From the NCBI GenBank assembly GCA_035640455.1, contig DASQWB010000032.1, forward strand, positions 26,399 to 90,398: 64,000 nt of DNA, read 5' to 3'. The position numbers and the translations under genes were made by a program. Of the stretch, positions 22,924-32,272 are shown piece by piece; the stretch's first letter is position 1, and every line of letters begins with the position of its first letter. The notes under the pieces are model-generated. The model was not told where the DNA came from and made no database searches. It saw only the letters and a list, made by a program, of their open reading frames with translations. Origin of the DNA: AC-50 sp035640455. GTDB taxonomy: Bacteria; Actinomycetota; Thermoleophilia; Gaiellales; Gaiellaceae.

Positions 22924-24086
22924 GGGAGCACGAGCTCGAAGCGCGAGCCCGACGGCGAGACGTCCCGGTGCAGGATGTCTCCTCCCTGCGCCTGCGCGTA
23001 GGCGCGCGCGATCGCGAGCCCGAGGCCGGTGCCGGGCACGGAGGCCCCGGGGGCACGGGTGAACTGCTCGAAGAGCCGGCCGCGGAGCTCGGGCGCCACG
23101 CCCGGACCGTGGTCCTCGACGACGATCCGGAGCTCGGCACCCGTGCGCTCGGCCGACACCACGATCGGCGGCGCGCCGTGGCGGATCGCGTTGAGCGCGA
23201 GGTTCGTGACGACCCGGTCGACGGCGACCGGATCGATCTCGGCCTCGAGATCGGCCGGCACACGGAGCTCGATGTCGCTCGAGTCGGGAAAGCCCTCCAC
23301 GATCGTCGACAGCCGCTCGTGGAGCTGGAGGCGCTCTGGGTTGACCTCGACCGCGTGCGCGTCGAGCCTCGAGAGGTCGAGCAGCTTCTCGAGCAGGTCG
23401 ACGAGCCGGGCGCTCTGCTCGTGCAGCGTCCTCTGGAGCGCGCGCACCTGGTCGGGGTGCAGCTCGCCGGCCCGCGCGTCGAGGGTCGCCGCGGCCCCGT
23501 AGACCGCCGTCGCCGGGGTGCGGAGCTCGTGCGAGGCGCGGGCGACGAACTGCTCCCGCACCTGGTCGAGGCGGCGCAGCTCGTCGTGGAGGAGCGCCCG
23601 CTCGACCCCGAGGGCGGCCCGCTCCGCGGCCCGCTGGAGGAGCTCGGCGTCCTCGGCGTCGAAGTGCCGCGGCGTCAGCGTCCCCACGTGCACGACGCCG
23701 AGCACGCGCCCGCGGGCGAGCAGCGGCGCCCCGAGAAGCGACTTGATCCCCTTCTCGCGCAGGATCGGGTTCAGCACGTCGGCGTGGTCGACGTCGTCGA
23801 CCGCTACGACGTGTCGCTCGTCGGCGATCCGGCCGGCGAAGCCGCCGCCGACCGGGATCCGGACGCCCTGCACTACCTCCTCTTCGAGCCCCTTGGCCGC
23901 CCGCGCTACGAGTTCGTTGGCACGCTCGTCGAGCATCAGGAACGCAGCGGTGTCGGCGTCGAGGATCTCGCGGATCCGCGTCAGCAGCTCGTCGAGCAAG
24001 TCTTCGAGCGACAGGTGCGCCAGCGCCGCGTCGGTGACGAGCAGGAGCTTGCGTAGGCGCTCGGCAGCTGCGTCCGGAGTCTCCAT
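22878..24086 (-). CDS. GAF-domain sensor histidine kinase
   Basis: Residues ~25-170 form a GAF domain (LDELLTRIREILDADTAAFLML...VQGVRIPVGGGFAGRIA). HisKA follows with the phosphoacceptor His186 (ASHELRTP), then HATPase_c with N box (NLALNAIRHG), G1 (EDHGPGVAPELRGRLFEQF) and G2 (GTGLGLAIARAYAQ). There is no membrane segment, so it is a cytosolic sensor. No response regulator is adjacent, which makes it an orphan kinase. Confidence 0.92.
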   Translation of the reverse strand: METPDAAAERLRKLLLVTDAALAHLSLEDLLDELLTRIREILDADTAAFLMLDERANELVARAAKGLEEEVVQGVRIPVGGGFAGRIADERHVVAVDDVDHADVLNPILREKGIKSLLGAPLLARGRVLGVVHVGTLTPRHFDAEDAELLQRAAERAALGVERALLHDELRRLDQVREQFVARASHELRTPATAVYGAAATLDARAGELHPDQVRALQRTLHEQSARLVDLLEKLLDLSRLDAHAVEVNPERLQLHERLSTIVEGFPDSSDIELRVPADLEAEIDPVAVDRVVTNLALNAIRHGAPPIVVSAERTGAELRIVVEDHGPGVAPELRGRLFEQFTRAPGASVPGTGLGLAIARAYAQAQGGDILHRDVSPSGSRFELVLPQPAVASPDSRMARR

Positions 24087-24105
24087 GGCCGCACGAGGCT
24101 AGCCG

Positions 24106-24399
24106 CTACTCGGGCTGCGGTTGGGGCTGCGCCTCTCCCTCGAAGGGCTTTCCGGACCGGATCCTCTCGGCCATGTCCTTCGACTCCTCGCGGTAGACGC
24201 TCCCGTCCTCGAACTGGATCACCGGGTACTGCCGCTGCCCGCTCAGCGTTTCAATGTGGTCGCGCTTGCCGCGGCGGAGCGGGCCGGGCACGAGCTCGTA
24301 GTCGATGCCCTGCTCGTCGAGCGCCTTCTGCACACGCCAGCATGGATGACCCCCGAACTTCACCCATAGGTTCGAGCAGCGATAGAGCTTTATGGCCAT
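24106..24399 (-). CDS. Glutathione S-transferase N-terminal/glutaredoxin-like domain protein
   Basis: The 97-residue product from ATG 24399 begins MAIKLYRCSNLWVKFGGHPCWRVQKALDEQGIDYELV, a thioredoxin-fold N-domain with the Cys pair far apart. It continues QRQYPVIQFEDGSVYREESKDMAERI, with the cis-Pro strand and the ES loop of GST N-domains. The GST C-terminal domain is missing, as is usual for these small proteins. A Gln/Pro-rich tail ends the protein. Confidence 0.8.
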   Translation of the reverse strand: MAIKLYRCSNLWVKFGGHPCWRVQKALDEQGIDYELVPGPLRRGKRDHIETLSGQRQYPVIQFEDGSVYREESKDMAERIRSGKPFEGEAQPQPQPE

Positions 24400-24736
24400 G
24401 TCGAGCCTCCTGGGACGAGATTGCAGCGCGAACTTACTCCTCCCGAGCGGCGGTGGACGAACGGGCAGAGAGCGCATCGGCCGCAACGAGGAATCTCGTT
24501 CGCACCGGTAAACGACCAGATCGAAGGCGTCACGTGGCCTTCGGCACCATCAGGCGGTCAAGCCCGGCCATGTTAGGAGCGGCGACCGAGGTTGCGGCCC
24601 CGGCCGCCGCTCCTCGCTCGTCGCTACCGGACGACGAACGGCTCGAGAACCTTGCTCGCGTTGTAGGCCGAGCGGCCGTCGAGCGTCAATCGCGCGTTGG
24701 AGTGAGCCGCCCGTCCCGTGGAATACGATCCTCTTC
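24400..24736. other. 337-bp gene-free stretch with a long hairpin (24575-24614)
   Basis: The left arm aggagcggcgaccg pairs with cggccgccgctcct across a ~12-base loop, leaving one mismatch. It lies between divergent genes, so it is not an obvious terminator. No tRNA, riboswitch family or coding frame was recognised here. Confidence 0.4.
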
Positions 24737-26203
24737 TTGTCGGTGCGAGACAAAGAGGAGAGCCGCGCGGTCGGGACCGCGGTCCTCGGCGGCGGCCCGG
24801 CAGGACTGACGGCGGCGTACGTGCTCGCGCTGCGCGGCGAGCCGGCGGAGGTCTTCGAGGCCGACGGCGTCGTCGGCGGGATCGCCAAGACGGTCGAGTT
24901 CGGCGGCTACCGGTTCGACCTCGGCGGCCACCGCTTCTTCACGAAGCTCAAGCCGGTCGAGCGCCTCTGGCACGAGATGCTCGGCGACGAGCTGCTCCTC
25001 CGGCCGCGGCTGTCGCGGATCTACTACCAGGGCAAGTTCTTCTCGTACCCGCTCGTGGCGAAGGACGTCCTCGGCCGCCTGGGCGTCGTCGAGTCCACCC
25101 GCTGCGCGCTCTCCTACCTCTGGAGCCGCCTGCGTCCTGTCCCCGAGCCGGCGAGCTTCGAGGACTGGGTGACGGTGCACTTCGGCCGGCGGCTCTACGA
25201 CGCGTTCTTCCGCTCCTACACGGAGAAGGTCTGGGGGATCCCGGGCAGCGAGATCAAGGCCGAGTGGGCCGCGCAGAGGATCAAGAACTTCTCGCTCTCC
25301 AAGGCGATCCTGACCATGCTCGGCCTGCGCCGGACGCACGTGACGACGCTGATCGAGCACTTCCACTATCCGCGGCTCGGGCCGGGGCAGATGTGGGAGG
25401 CCTTCCAGCAGCGGATCGAGGAGCGCGGGATCCCTGTTCGGCTCAACCACCGCTGCACGGCGATCGCGCACGACGGCGCGGGCCGGGTCGAGAGCATCGT
25501 CGTCCGGACGAACGGGAGCGAGCTCGAGCTGCCGGTCGACGCGGTGCTGTCGAGCATCCCGCTCAGCGAGCTTCTCCTCGCGCTCGATCCCCCGCCGCCG
25601 GCCGAGGTCGTCGCCGCCGCCCGGCGCCTGCGCTACCGCGAGCTCTGCCTCGTCGCGCTCGTCATCGACGACGAGACGCCGTTCCCGGACAACTGGATCT
25701 ACCTCCACGACCCGGGCACGAGGGCCGGGCGGGTGCAGAACTTCGGCGCCTGGAGCGCGAGCATGGTGCGGCCCGGGACGACGTGCCTCGGCGTCGAGTA
25801 CTTCTGCTTCGAGGGCGACGAGATCTGGGAGCTGCCGGACGCCGAGGCGGTCGAGCTCGCGAAGGCGGAGCTCGCGCGGATCGGCCTCATCGACCCCGCG
25901 CGCGTCGTCGACGGCGTGAAGGTGCGCGTCCCGCGCGCGTACCCCGTCTACGACTCGAACTACCAGGACGCGCTGCCGGTACTCCGGGACTTCCTTCGCG
26001 GGTTCACGAACCTTCGCACCTTCGGCCGCAACGGCCTGCACCGGTACAACAACCAGGACCACTCGATGTGGACGGCGATCCTCGCGACGCTGGACCTCCT
26101 GGACGGCGGCGGTCACGACGTCTGGTCGGTGAACACCGAGGCCGACTACCACGAGGAGGGGGCGATCGTCGAGGGGCTGCTCGAGGTCGAGCTCGTCGCC
26201 TGA
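24737..26203 (+). CDS. FAD-dependent NAD(P)/amine-oxidase-fold oxidoreductase (UDP-galactopyranose mutase-like)
   Basis: The 488-residue protein opens with the dinucleotide-binding motif GGGPAGLTAAYVLALRG and the Glu that binds the FAD ribose (EVFEADGVVGG). It then has FDLGGHRFFT, as in UDP-galactopyranose mutase and protoporphyrinogen-oxidase relatives. The context, two membrane glycosyltransferases and a GT2, suggests glycan or glycolipid synthesis, but the reaction is not certain. Candidate starts are TTG 24737 and GTG 24743. Its 3' end overlaps the convergent GT2 by 58 bp. Confidence 0.85.
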   Translation: MSVRDKEESRAVGTAVLGGGPAGLTAAYVLALRGEPAEVFEADGVVGGIAKTVEFGGYRFDLGGHRFFTKLKPVERLWHEMLGDELLLRPRLSRIYYQGKFFSYPLVAKDVLGRLGVVESTRCALSYLWSRLRPVPEPASFEDWVTVHFGRRLYDAFFRSYTEKVWGIPGSEIKAEWAAQRIKNFSLSKAILTMLGLRRTHVTTLIEHFHYPRLGPGQMWEAFQQRIEERGIPVRLNHRCTAIAHDGAGRVESIVVRTNGSELELPVDAVLSSIPLSELLLALDPPPPAEVVAAARRLRYRELCLVALVIDDETPFPDNWIYLHDPGTRAGRVQNFGAWSASMVRPGTTCLGVEYFCFEGDEIWELPDAEAVELAKAELARIGLIDPARVVDGVKVRVPRAYPVYDSNYQDALPVLRDFLRGFTNLRTFGRNGLHRYNNQDHSMWTAILATLDLLDGGGHDVWSVNTEADYHEEGAIVEGLLEVELVA

Positions 26204-27075
26204 CGCGCGAGCGCCGTCGCAGCCGCGGCGACGCCCGTCAGATGGTGGACGGTGTGGAGGGCGACGCCCGCGAGCGCACGCGCCGGGCCCTCGCGGCGCA
26301 CGAGGAGCGCGTAGAAGCGCGCGTTCAGCGCGAGCAGGGCCGCGAGGCTCGCACCGGCGAGACCCGGTCGCCGCGCCGCCAGGCCGCCGGCGATTCCGAT
26401 CGAGGCGAGGGCGCTCGCGCGGTGTCGTGGGGCGAGGTTGAGCGTCCTCGCGCCCGGCCGACGCTCGAGCAGGAGCTCGGCCCACGGCAGCCCGCGCCGC
26501 GCGAAGTCGGCGTGCACCATCGCGGGGAGGGTCCACGCCTTCAGGTGCTTGCCCTGGATGCGCGGGTCGAGCTCGATGCGCGTGAGCCTGAGCCCGAGCT
26601 CGATGTCCTCGATCGAGGCGGTGGGATATCGCTCCGCGTCGAACCCGCCGGCCGCGACGAAGGCCTCGCGGCGGACGGCGCCGAGGCCTGCCCAGAAGGT
26701 CGTGGCCGGGCCCGCGCCCTCCTGGTGGACGTGGTGGTGGAGCAGGTTGCGGAAGCGCGAGACGAGCGCCGGGTCGGCCGGGTCGTCGTCGTAGGAGCCG
26801 AAGATCGCGTCGAGGGTGTCGTCGGCCGCGAGGGCGGCGCGGATGCGGGCGAAGACGTCGGCGTGCGGCTCGACGTCGGCGTCGACGAAGACGAGCAGCT
26901 CGGCCGTCGTCCGTCGCGCCCCTTCGTTGCGCGCCGCCGCCGGGCCGGGCGCGCCGGCCGCCTCGACGACGACCACCTCGTCGGGCGGCTCCTCCGCCGC
27001 ACGGATCGCGGCCAGGCACCGCTCGAGCGTCGCCCGGCGGTCCGTGGCGGGGACGATCGCCGCGAGCCGTGTCAT
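26146..27075 (-). CDS. Family 2 glycosyltransferase
   Basis: From ATG 27075 the ~309-residue protein has a GT-A fold: AAIVPATDRRATLERCLAAI, the DXD-like FVDADVEPHADVF, then GGFDAERYPTASIEDIELGLRL with the ED acid typical of GT2. The C-terminus has two hydrophobic segments (GLAARRPGLAGASLAALLALNARFYALLV). It probably transfers a sugar to a lipid or glycan. Its start overlaps the stop of the upstream membrane glycosyltransferase (ATGA), indicating one operon. Confidence 0.85.
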   Translation of the reverse strand: MTRLAAIVPATDRRATLERCLAAIRAAEEPPDEVVVVEAAGAPGPAAARNEGARRTTAELLVFVDADVEPHADVFARIRAALAADDTLDAIFGSYDDDPADPALVSRFRNLLHHHVHQEGAGPATTFWAGLGAVRREAFVAAGGFDAERYPTASIEDIELGLRLTRIELDPRIQGKHLKAWTLPAMVHADFARRGLPWAELLLERRPGARTLNLAPRHRASALASIGIAGGLAARRPGLAGASLAALLALNARFYALLVRREGPARALAGVALHTVHHLTGVAAAATALARQATSSTSSSPSTIAPSSW

Positions 27076-28493
27076 CGCTCGAAGATTCGCGCCGTCTCGA
27101 GGGTCGCCACGGGGCGGTAGCGCCCCGCCCGCAGCGCGACGTCCCAGTCCGCGAACGGCGGGCTCGTCACCCAGTTGCGCTCGACGACGAGCCGCGGCAC
27201 GCGTCGCTCGATCAGGCGCTCGATCTCCTGCTCGGAGAGGACGTGGACGCGCACCGCCTCGCGCGCCGAGACCTTCGCCGCCGCGGCCGGCGCGAACTGA
27301 TTCGTGTAGCCCGGCACGGCCTCCGCGTGCGTGCCGAAGAGGTACCCGGGCCAACCGGACAGGACCTTTTCGCCCGGCCGGGTGCGGCTCTGTACGACGT
27401 CCGAGACACGCTCGACCGAGCGGACGCTCGGCTTCAGGAGCGGCTCGGTGCGGACGTCGTGGGAAAAGGCGACCGCGCCCGCCGCAGCGTAGACGGCGAG
27501 ACCGGCGGCGAGTGCGATCGCACCGGCGCGCCACGCGGTGAGCTCCACCACCGTCAGCACGAGGTACGGCACGACGACGCAGAAGTACTGGACGTAGGTC
27601 GGCGTCGGCAGGAACGAGGCGATCCCCAGCGAGATGCCGACCGCGGCCGCGAACGGGAGCCGGCGCCGCAGAAGCCAGAGCGCCGCGACCGCGCCCGCGA
27701 GGAGCACCGCGAACTGGAGGCCGAGCGCGTGGTCGGCGGCTCCGAAGCCGAGCAGGTTCGCGGCCGTCCGCGCCTTCTGCACCGGCTCCCCGACGAGCCC
27801 GTGCGAGGTCTTCTCGCCGTGGTAGCGGAGGTTGTCGAAGACGAACGCGTGCGGCGAGAGCGCGAAGAAGACGACGCTGGGCACCACGCCCACGACGAGC
27901 CCGGCGACGAGGCGCGGCAGTCCGCGGCGCCGCGCCGCGAGCACCGCGAACGCCGGAATGGCTGCCGCGAAGACGAGCCGCGTGTCGACGGCGAGGCCGA
28001 CCAGGAGCCCCGCCGCGAGCCAGCGCGGTCGGGGCCGCCCGTCGACGAGGACGAAGGCGCCGAGCAGGAAGAGGCTCGCGAGCGCGAAGGTCTTGACGAT
28101 CGAGAAGTAGCCGAAGACGAGCCCCGAGAGGGCGTAGAGCGCGACCGCGGCGAACGCAGGCCACCGGCCGGCCCGCCGCTCGACGTGGACGTAGAGGAGT
28201 GCGCCGATCGCGATCGCGAGGAGCGCCGAGAGGCTGCGGATCACGTACCACGACTCGCCGAGGACGCCGATCCACGCGCCGTAGACGAACGGCAGGAGCG
28301 GCATCTGCTCGTAGAAGAAGTCGCGGTAGGGGACGTGTCCGTGGAACGCGAGCCGCGACGCGTAGGCGTAGACGCCCTCGTCGCCGTCGAGGAAGCGGAA
28401 GGCGACGAGCGGCCCGAAGACGAGCGCCTGCGCCGCGACCGCAAGCGCTGTAGCGGCGGTTTCGGAATGGCTTCCATTCGTCCGACCGGTCAT
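27072..28493 (-). CDS. GT39/ArnT-like multi-pass membrane glycosyltransferase
   Basis: The ~473-residue protein has 10-12 hydrophobic segments. After the first membrane helix it has FLDGDEGVYAYASRLAFHGHVPYRDFFYEQMPL, with acidic residues at the place of the DE motif of GT-C enzymes. It is likely to use a polyprenyl-phosphate sugar donor. ATG 28493 is chosen because the frame upstream runs into the repeat at 28482-28557. The downstream GT2 overlaps by 4 bp. Confidence 0.8.
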   Translation of the reverse strand: MTGRTNGSHSETAATALAVAAQALVFGPLVAFRFLDGDEGVYAYASRLAFHGHVPYRDFFYEQMPLLPFVYGAWIGVLGESWYVIRSLSALLAIAIGALLYVHVERRAGRWPAFAAVALYALSGLVFGYFSIVKTFALASLFLLGAFVLVDGRPRPRWLAAGLLVGLAVDTRLVFAAAIPAFAVLAARRRGLPRLVAGLVVGVVPSVVFFALSPHAFVFDNLRYHGEKTSHGLVGEPVQKARTAANLLGFGAADHALGLQFAVLLAGAVAALWLLRRRLPFAAAVGISLGIASFLPTPTYVQYFCVVVPYLVLTVVELTAWRAGAIALAAGLAVYAAAGAVAFSHDVRTEPLLKPSVRSVERVSDVVQSRTRPGEKVLSGWPGYLFGTHAEAVPGYTNQFAPAAAAKVSAREAVRVHVLSEQEIERLIERRVPRLVVERNWVTSPPFADWDVALRAGRYRPVATLETARIFER

Positions 28494-28557
28494 TTCAGAC
28501 GGACGCGCGGCCGAAGTCCGCGCGTCCTGAATGTCGGCGCCGCCGAGTCGGCGCCTC
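28482..28557 (+). repeat. Double-hairpin repeat, copy 1
   Basis: ccgaccggtcatttcagacgg leads into a stem (gacgcgcgg/ccgcgcgtc, loop ccgaagt) and, after ctgaatgt, a second stem (ggcgccg/cggcgcc). Copies at 46672-46742 and 58458-58531 match closely in order and orientation. It lies between two minus-strand glycosyltransferase genes and touches both. Confidence 0.75.
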
Positions 28558-30256
28558 AAGGCCGAACGTCACTCGCGCGCGCGCGTGGAGCCTGGAAGAG
28601 GAGCCGACGTTGGGCGAACGCCGCGGCGAGCGCCACGACGAAGAGGACGAGGAGCGCCGCCGCGGGCTCGCGCGCAACGGCGGGGACGAGAAGCGCGAGC
28701 AGCGGGAGCGCAGGCAGGCCAGCCAATGCTCCGGCCTGGAGGACGCGTACGACTGCGAAGACGACGAGGAGCGCGAGGACGAAGGCGGCGATCGCGCCGA
28801 GCCGGCCGCCGTGGAAGCGGTCGTGCCGGAGGAGCACCGGCGCCGCACGCAGCGTCACGAGCCAGCAGGCGAGCGCCGCGACGCCTCCGGCGACGTCGTG
28901 GCGGCCGAGGGGCAGGCGCGGCGTCGCGCGCACGACGAGCGCGATCGGCGCCCCGATCAGCAGCAGGAACGGCGCGATCCCGATCACACCGCGGCCGAGC
29001 CCGGCGGCGCTCGCGGCGGTCCGTGCGAAGTGGTCGTCGCCGATCAGCCGGCCCCACGTCCACGGGTCGGCGACATCGCCGTGGCCGCCGACCTCCGGGT
29101 CGTTCGGCAGGAGCGGGTTCGTCGCGGTCGCGGCGATCATGAGCACGGCGGACACGACCGCAAGCACACCTGTCGTCAGCGGCGAGCGGCGCCAGGCGAG
29201 CGCAAGCGGGACGGCGAGGAACGGGAGCATCGGGACGAGGTAACGCGGCCCGGGCCCCCAGCCGCCGAACTGTCCCCAGAAGCCGGCGTTGTAGAGGACG
29301 AAGGCGACGGCGACGACGGCGATCGCGAGCGCCTCGGCGCGGCGGCCTCGCCGGTAGAGCAGGACGGCGCCGGCCGCGCCCGCCGCGATCACCGGCCCGA
29401 GCACCACGAGGCCGCGCGAGGAGAGGAGGAGCTCCAGGGCGACCCGCGGCCGCGGCGTCACGAGGCCGAAGTGGTGCGGCGCATGCGTGGACACCGACGC
29501 CGCCCGCGCGGCCGCCGTCCCCTGCTCGGCCGTGGCGTCCCCGTAGGACAGGTGAAAGGGAGACCCGAATGCCCACCAGTCGAAGGCCAGGAGCGGCGCC
29601 ACGCCGACGGCCACTCCGGCCGCGTAGGCGAGCCCGCGCCGAACCGGCCGCGCCCGTGCGATCGCGTACACCCCCAGCACAGCGCCGGCGAGCGCGAGCG
29701 GATACTCCGTCGTCACCGCGAACCCGGCGAGCACGCCGGCCGCCGCGAGCAGCGCGAGCCGCGGCGGCCCCTCCCGCTCCCGCCAGAGCACCGCGAACGC
29801 GGCGAAGCCGAGGAGCGCCGATAGGACGTGGGCGAAGAAGAGGCCGGTAAAGGGGAGCACGAGCGTCGCGAGCCCGAGCGTCGCGGCGGTCAGCGTCCCG
29901 AGGCCGGGCTCGATCCGCTCCACCGTCGAGGCAACGAGGAGGAGCAGGATCGCCGCCGGCAGGAGCACACTCCAGAGCGAGAGCGCGTGGACGCCGTGCG
30001 GAAGGTGCGCGGCCCGCAGCGTGACGTAGGCAGGCAGCGTGGCGAACGCGAGCCCGGGCGCCTTGTTCGAGTAGAAGTGGCCGTGGTAGTAGCTCTCGTC
30101 GCCCGAGTAGTCGCGGTAGGCGTCGATCCGCGGCGAGCCATCCGCGAGCGCGCGCACGAGCGCGAAGTGCGAGCCCTGGTTGAACCCGAACGGCTGGAGC
30201 AGGACGGCGGAGGCGCCCACCAGCACGAGGAGCGCCAGAACGCCGAGCCGCGGCAC
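28556..30256 (-). CDS. Multi-pass membrane glycosyltransferase-like protein
   Basis: This 566-residue protein has about a dozen hydrophobic helices. An extracytoplasmic loop early on reads YRDYSGDESYYHGHFYSNKAPGLAF; its acidic and SNKAPG residues resemble those of GT-C-fold mannosyl/arabinosyltransferase relatives. The specific sugar and acceptor are unknown. It is in tandem with the GT39-like gene and the GT2, forming a probable surface-glycan cluster with the FAD oxidoreductase opposite. Confidence 0.75.
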   Translation of the reverse strand: MPRLGVLALLVLVGASAVLLQPFGFNQGSHFALVRALADGSPRIDAYRDYSGDESYYHGHFYSNKAPGLAFATLPAYVTLRAAHLPHGVHALSLWSVLLPAAILLLLVASTVERIEPGLGTLTAATLGLATLVLPFTGLFFAHVLSALLGFAAFAVLWREREGPPRLALLAAAGVLAGFAVTTEYPLALAGAVLGVYAIARARPVRRGLAYAAGVAVGVAPLLAFDWWAFGSPFHLSYGDATAEQGTAAARAASVSTHAPHHFGLVTPRPRVALELLLSSRGLVVLGPVIAAGAAGAVLLYRRGRRAEALAIAVVAVAFVLYNAGFWGQFGGWGPGPRYLVPMLPFLAVPLALAWRRSPLTTGVLAVVSAVLMIAATATNPLLPNDPEVGGHGDVADPWTWGRLIGDDHFARTAASAAGLGRGVIGIAPFLLLIGAPIALVVRATPRLPLGRHDVAGGVAALACWLVTLRAAPVLLRHDRFHGGRLGAIAAFVLALLVVFAVVRVLQAGALAGLPALPLLALLVPAVAREPAAALLVLFVVALAAAFAQRRLLFQAPRARASDVRP

Positions 30257-30277
30257 CGCGCGATCGTATCCGAGGCC

Positions 30278-30484
30278 TCAGCCGGTCTTTCGACGCGCCG
30301 CCCGGATGCCTCGATCGACGAGCCAGACGAGCCCGATCGCAAGCAGCGCATAGACGACGATGAACGGCGCCACGAGCCCTGCCTGCCCGTCCTCCGAGTC
30401 CCGATAGGCGAAGTACGCGACGACCTCGAGCGGTACGACTGCGATCGCGATGAGGGCGGCGGCGACGCGCGCCGGGCGGCTCAT
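30278..30484 (-). CDS. Small two-TM membrane protein (68 aa)
   Basis: ATG 30484 overlaps the stop of the upstream LLM oxidoreductase (ATGA). The product has two hydrophobic helices (VAAALIAIAVVPLEVVAYFA and APFIVVYALLAIGLVWLV) and a basic C-terminus. I do not recognise the family. Coupling suggests cotranslation with the oxidoreductase, but nothing in it hints at a function. Confidence 0.65.
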   Translation of the reverse strand: MSRPARVAAALIAIAVVPLEVVAYFAYRDSEDGQAGLVAPFIVVYALLAIGLVWLVDRGIRAARRKTG

Positions 30485-31500
30485 GCCGCCGCGACGCGCG
30501 TGAACTGCGGGATGATCTCGCGCCCGTAGGCCCCGAGGGTCTCCTCCTGCCCGCGGGTCATGAGATAGATGTTGAACTGGTCGACGCCGACCGACTCGAG
30601 CTCGCGCAGCTTCGAGGTCGTGGCCTCGACGTTGCCGAGGACGCAGAAGCGGTCGACGATCTCGTCGGTGACGAACTCGCCGTGCTTCGCCCCCACGCGC
30701 GAGTGCTCCTTGTAGTCGTAGAACTTGCGGGCCTTGACGAAGTCGGTCAGGTCCTTGGGGATCTCCGAGTCCTCGCCGTAGCGCTCGATCAGGTCCATGA
30801 CGTGGTTCGAGACCATCGCCGGGAACCACCGCGACTGCTCGCGCGCGTCGGCGAGATCGTCCGAGATGTGGCTCGGCGCGCCGACGATGCACTTGAGCTC
30901 GCCGGGGTCGCGCCCGGCCTCCTCGGCCGCGCGCCGGGCCGTGTCCATGATCCACTGGATGATCACGGGATCGGCGAGCTGGATGATCACCCCGTCGCCG
31001 ACGCGGCCCGCCACGCCGAGGGCGCGCGGCCCGTAGCCCGCGATCCACATCGGGACCTCCGGCAGCTCCGGCCGCACCCACTTCAGCTCGAGCTCCTTGT
31101 CGTTCCACTGCACCGCGCGGCCGTTCATCAGGTCCTTGATCATCCGGCAGCGCGCCTCGAACTCGGCCACCTTCACCGGCTTGAGGCCGACGACGCGCCG
31201 GGACGAGTCGCCGCGGCCGATCCCCATCGCCATGCGGCCGTTCGAGATGTCCTGCATCGTCGCGTACCAGCTGGCCGTGATCGTCGGGTCGCGGATTCCG
31301 GGATTCGTGACGAAGTGGCCGAGCTTGATCCGCTCGGTGTTGTCGGCGGCGAGCGCGAGCGTCGCGTACGACTCCTGCCACAGGATGTGCGAGTCGTAGG
31401 TCCATGCGTACTCGAACCCGAGCCGCTCGGCGAGCTGCATCAGCTCGACCATGCGCGTGTAGGGCGGGTCGGGCAGGACGGTTACGCCGAAGCTGAGCAT
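30481..31500 (-). CDS. F420-type LLM-class flavin oxidoreductase (TIGR03842-like)
   Basis: The ~339-residue protein begins MLSFGVTVLPDPPYTRMVEL and carries the luciferase-like barrel signatures AERLGFEYAWTYDSHILW, KLGHFVTNPG and MAMGIGRGDSSRR. It resembles the TIGR03842 group of F420-dependent enzymes, which I recall as frequent neighbours of hydantoin/pyrimidine genes. The start ATG 31500 has GGGAGGAG upstream. Its place next to carbamoylase, hydantoinase and importer genes makes a role in reducing or opening a heterocycle plausible, but this is not shown by sequence. Confidence 0.8.
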   Translation of the reverse strand: MLSFGVTVLPDPPYTRMVELMQLAERLGFEYAWTYDSHILWQESYATLALAADNTERIKLGHFVTNPGIRDPTITASWYATMQDISNGRMAMGIGRGDSSRRVVGLKPVKVAEFEARCRMIKDLMNGRAVQWNDKELELKWVRPELPEVPMWIAGYGPRALGVAGRVGDGVIIQLADPVIIQWIMDTARRAAEEAGRDPGELKCIVGAPSHISDDLADAREQSRWFPAMVSNHVMDLIERYGEDSEIPKDLTDFVKARKFYDYKEHSRVGAKHGEFVTDEIVDRFCVLGNVEATTSKLRELESVGVDQFNIYLMTRGQEETLGAYGREIIPQFTRVAAA

Positions 31501-31584
31501 CGCTCCTCCCGGGTCGCTGACCCGAAAAACATACTCCGGCGGTTCGGGGAGGTGAACCGGCCCGGCGGAGCGAACTTGCGGCCC

Positions 31585-32028
31585 GTGAGCGTTCTCTACC
31601 TCCTGCTGGCCGCCGCGGCCGGCGCGATGCTGCCGATCCAGGCCGGCGTGAACGCGCAGCTCGCCCGCTTCGTCGGCGGGCCCGTCCGCGCGTCCTTCGT
31701 CTCCTTCCTCGTCGGCACGATCGCGCTGCTCCTGCTCTCGGTCGCGATCCTGAAGCCGCTCCCTTCGAGCTCGAAGCTCGGTACCGCGCCGTGGTGGGTT
31801 TGGGTCGGCGGCCTCCTCGGCGCTTTCTACGTCGTCGGCGTGATCGTGAGCGCGCCGCGCCTCGGGGCCGTCGCGCTGATCGCCGCTGTCGTCGCCGGCC
31901 AGAGCGTCTGCTCCGTGCTGGCCGACCAGTTCGGCTGGGTCGGCTTCCGTGAGCATGCGGCGACGCCGGGCCGCATCGCGGGTCTCGCGCTGCTGTTCAC
32001 GGGCGTCGCGCTCGTTCGGATCTTCTAG
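31585..32028 (+). CDS. YdcZ/DUF606-type DMT-superfamily membrane protein
   Basis: From GTG 31585 this 147-residue protein has five hydrophobic helices. The family pattern is visible: GAMLPIQAGVNAQLARFVGGPVRASFVSFLVGT, then PWWVWVGGLLGAFYVVG and AALIAAVVAGQSVCSVLADQFGW. Family members are small transporters of unknown substrate. It is divergent from the LLM oxidoreductase, and the 84-bp spacer probably holds both promoters. Confidence 0.85.
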   Translation: MSVLYLLLAAAAGAMLPIQAGVNAQLARFVGGPVRASFVSFLVGTIALLLLSVAILKPLPSSSKLGTAPWWVWVGGLLGAFYVVGVIVSAPRLGAVALIAAVVAGQSVCSVLADQFGWVGFREHAATPGRIAGLALLFTGVALVRIF

Positions 32029-32272
32029 CCCACCGGCGAGCGGCAGCAATGGGTCCTGCAGCCCGAGCTACCTCTGCCATGCACAGTGGGGCTACGACGG
32101 CCCCCACGGCCTCGGCACTCCGAACGGCGTCTCGGGCTTCTAGCGTCCTCGCGGAGCCGAGAGCCCCCGCGGAGCCGAGAGCCCCCCGCCGCGCCGGGCC
32201 CCAGGGCTCGACGGCCAGTCCCCGTTTTGGGGGGCGACGAGCGAGCGAGACCGAACGACTCTTGGATGGAAG
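32029..32272. other. Spacer upstream of the diguanylate cyclase
   Basis: It contains two tandem 17-bp units (gcggagccgagagcccc, near 32152 and 32170). I see no gene or clear terminator. Confidence 0.4.

Noticed and set aside
24575..24614. Rho-independent terminator
   Set aside because: It lies between divergent genes and has no U-tract; kept only as an unexplained hairpin.
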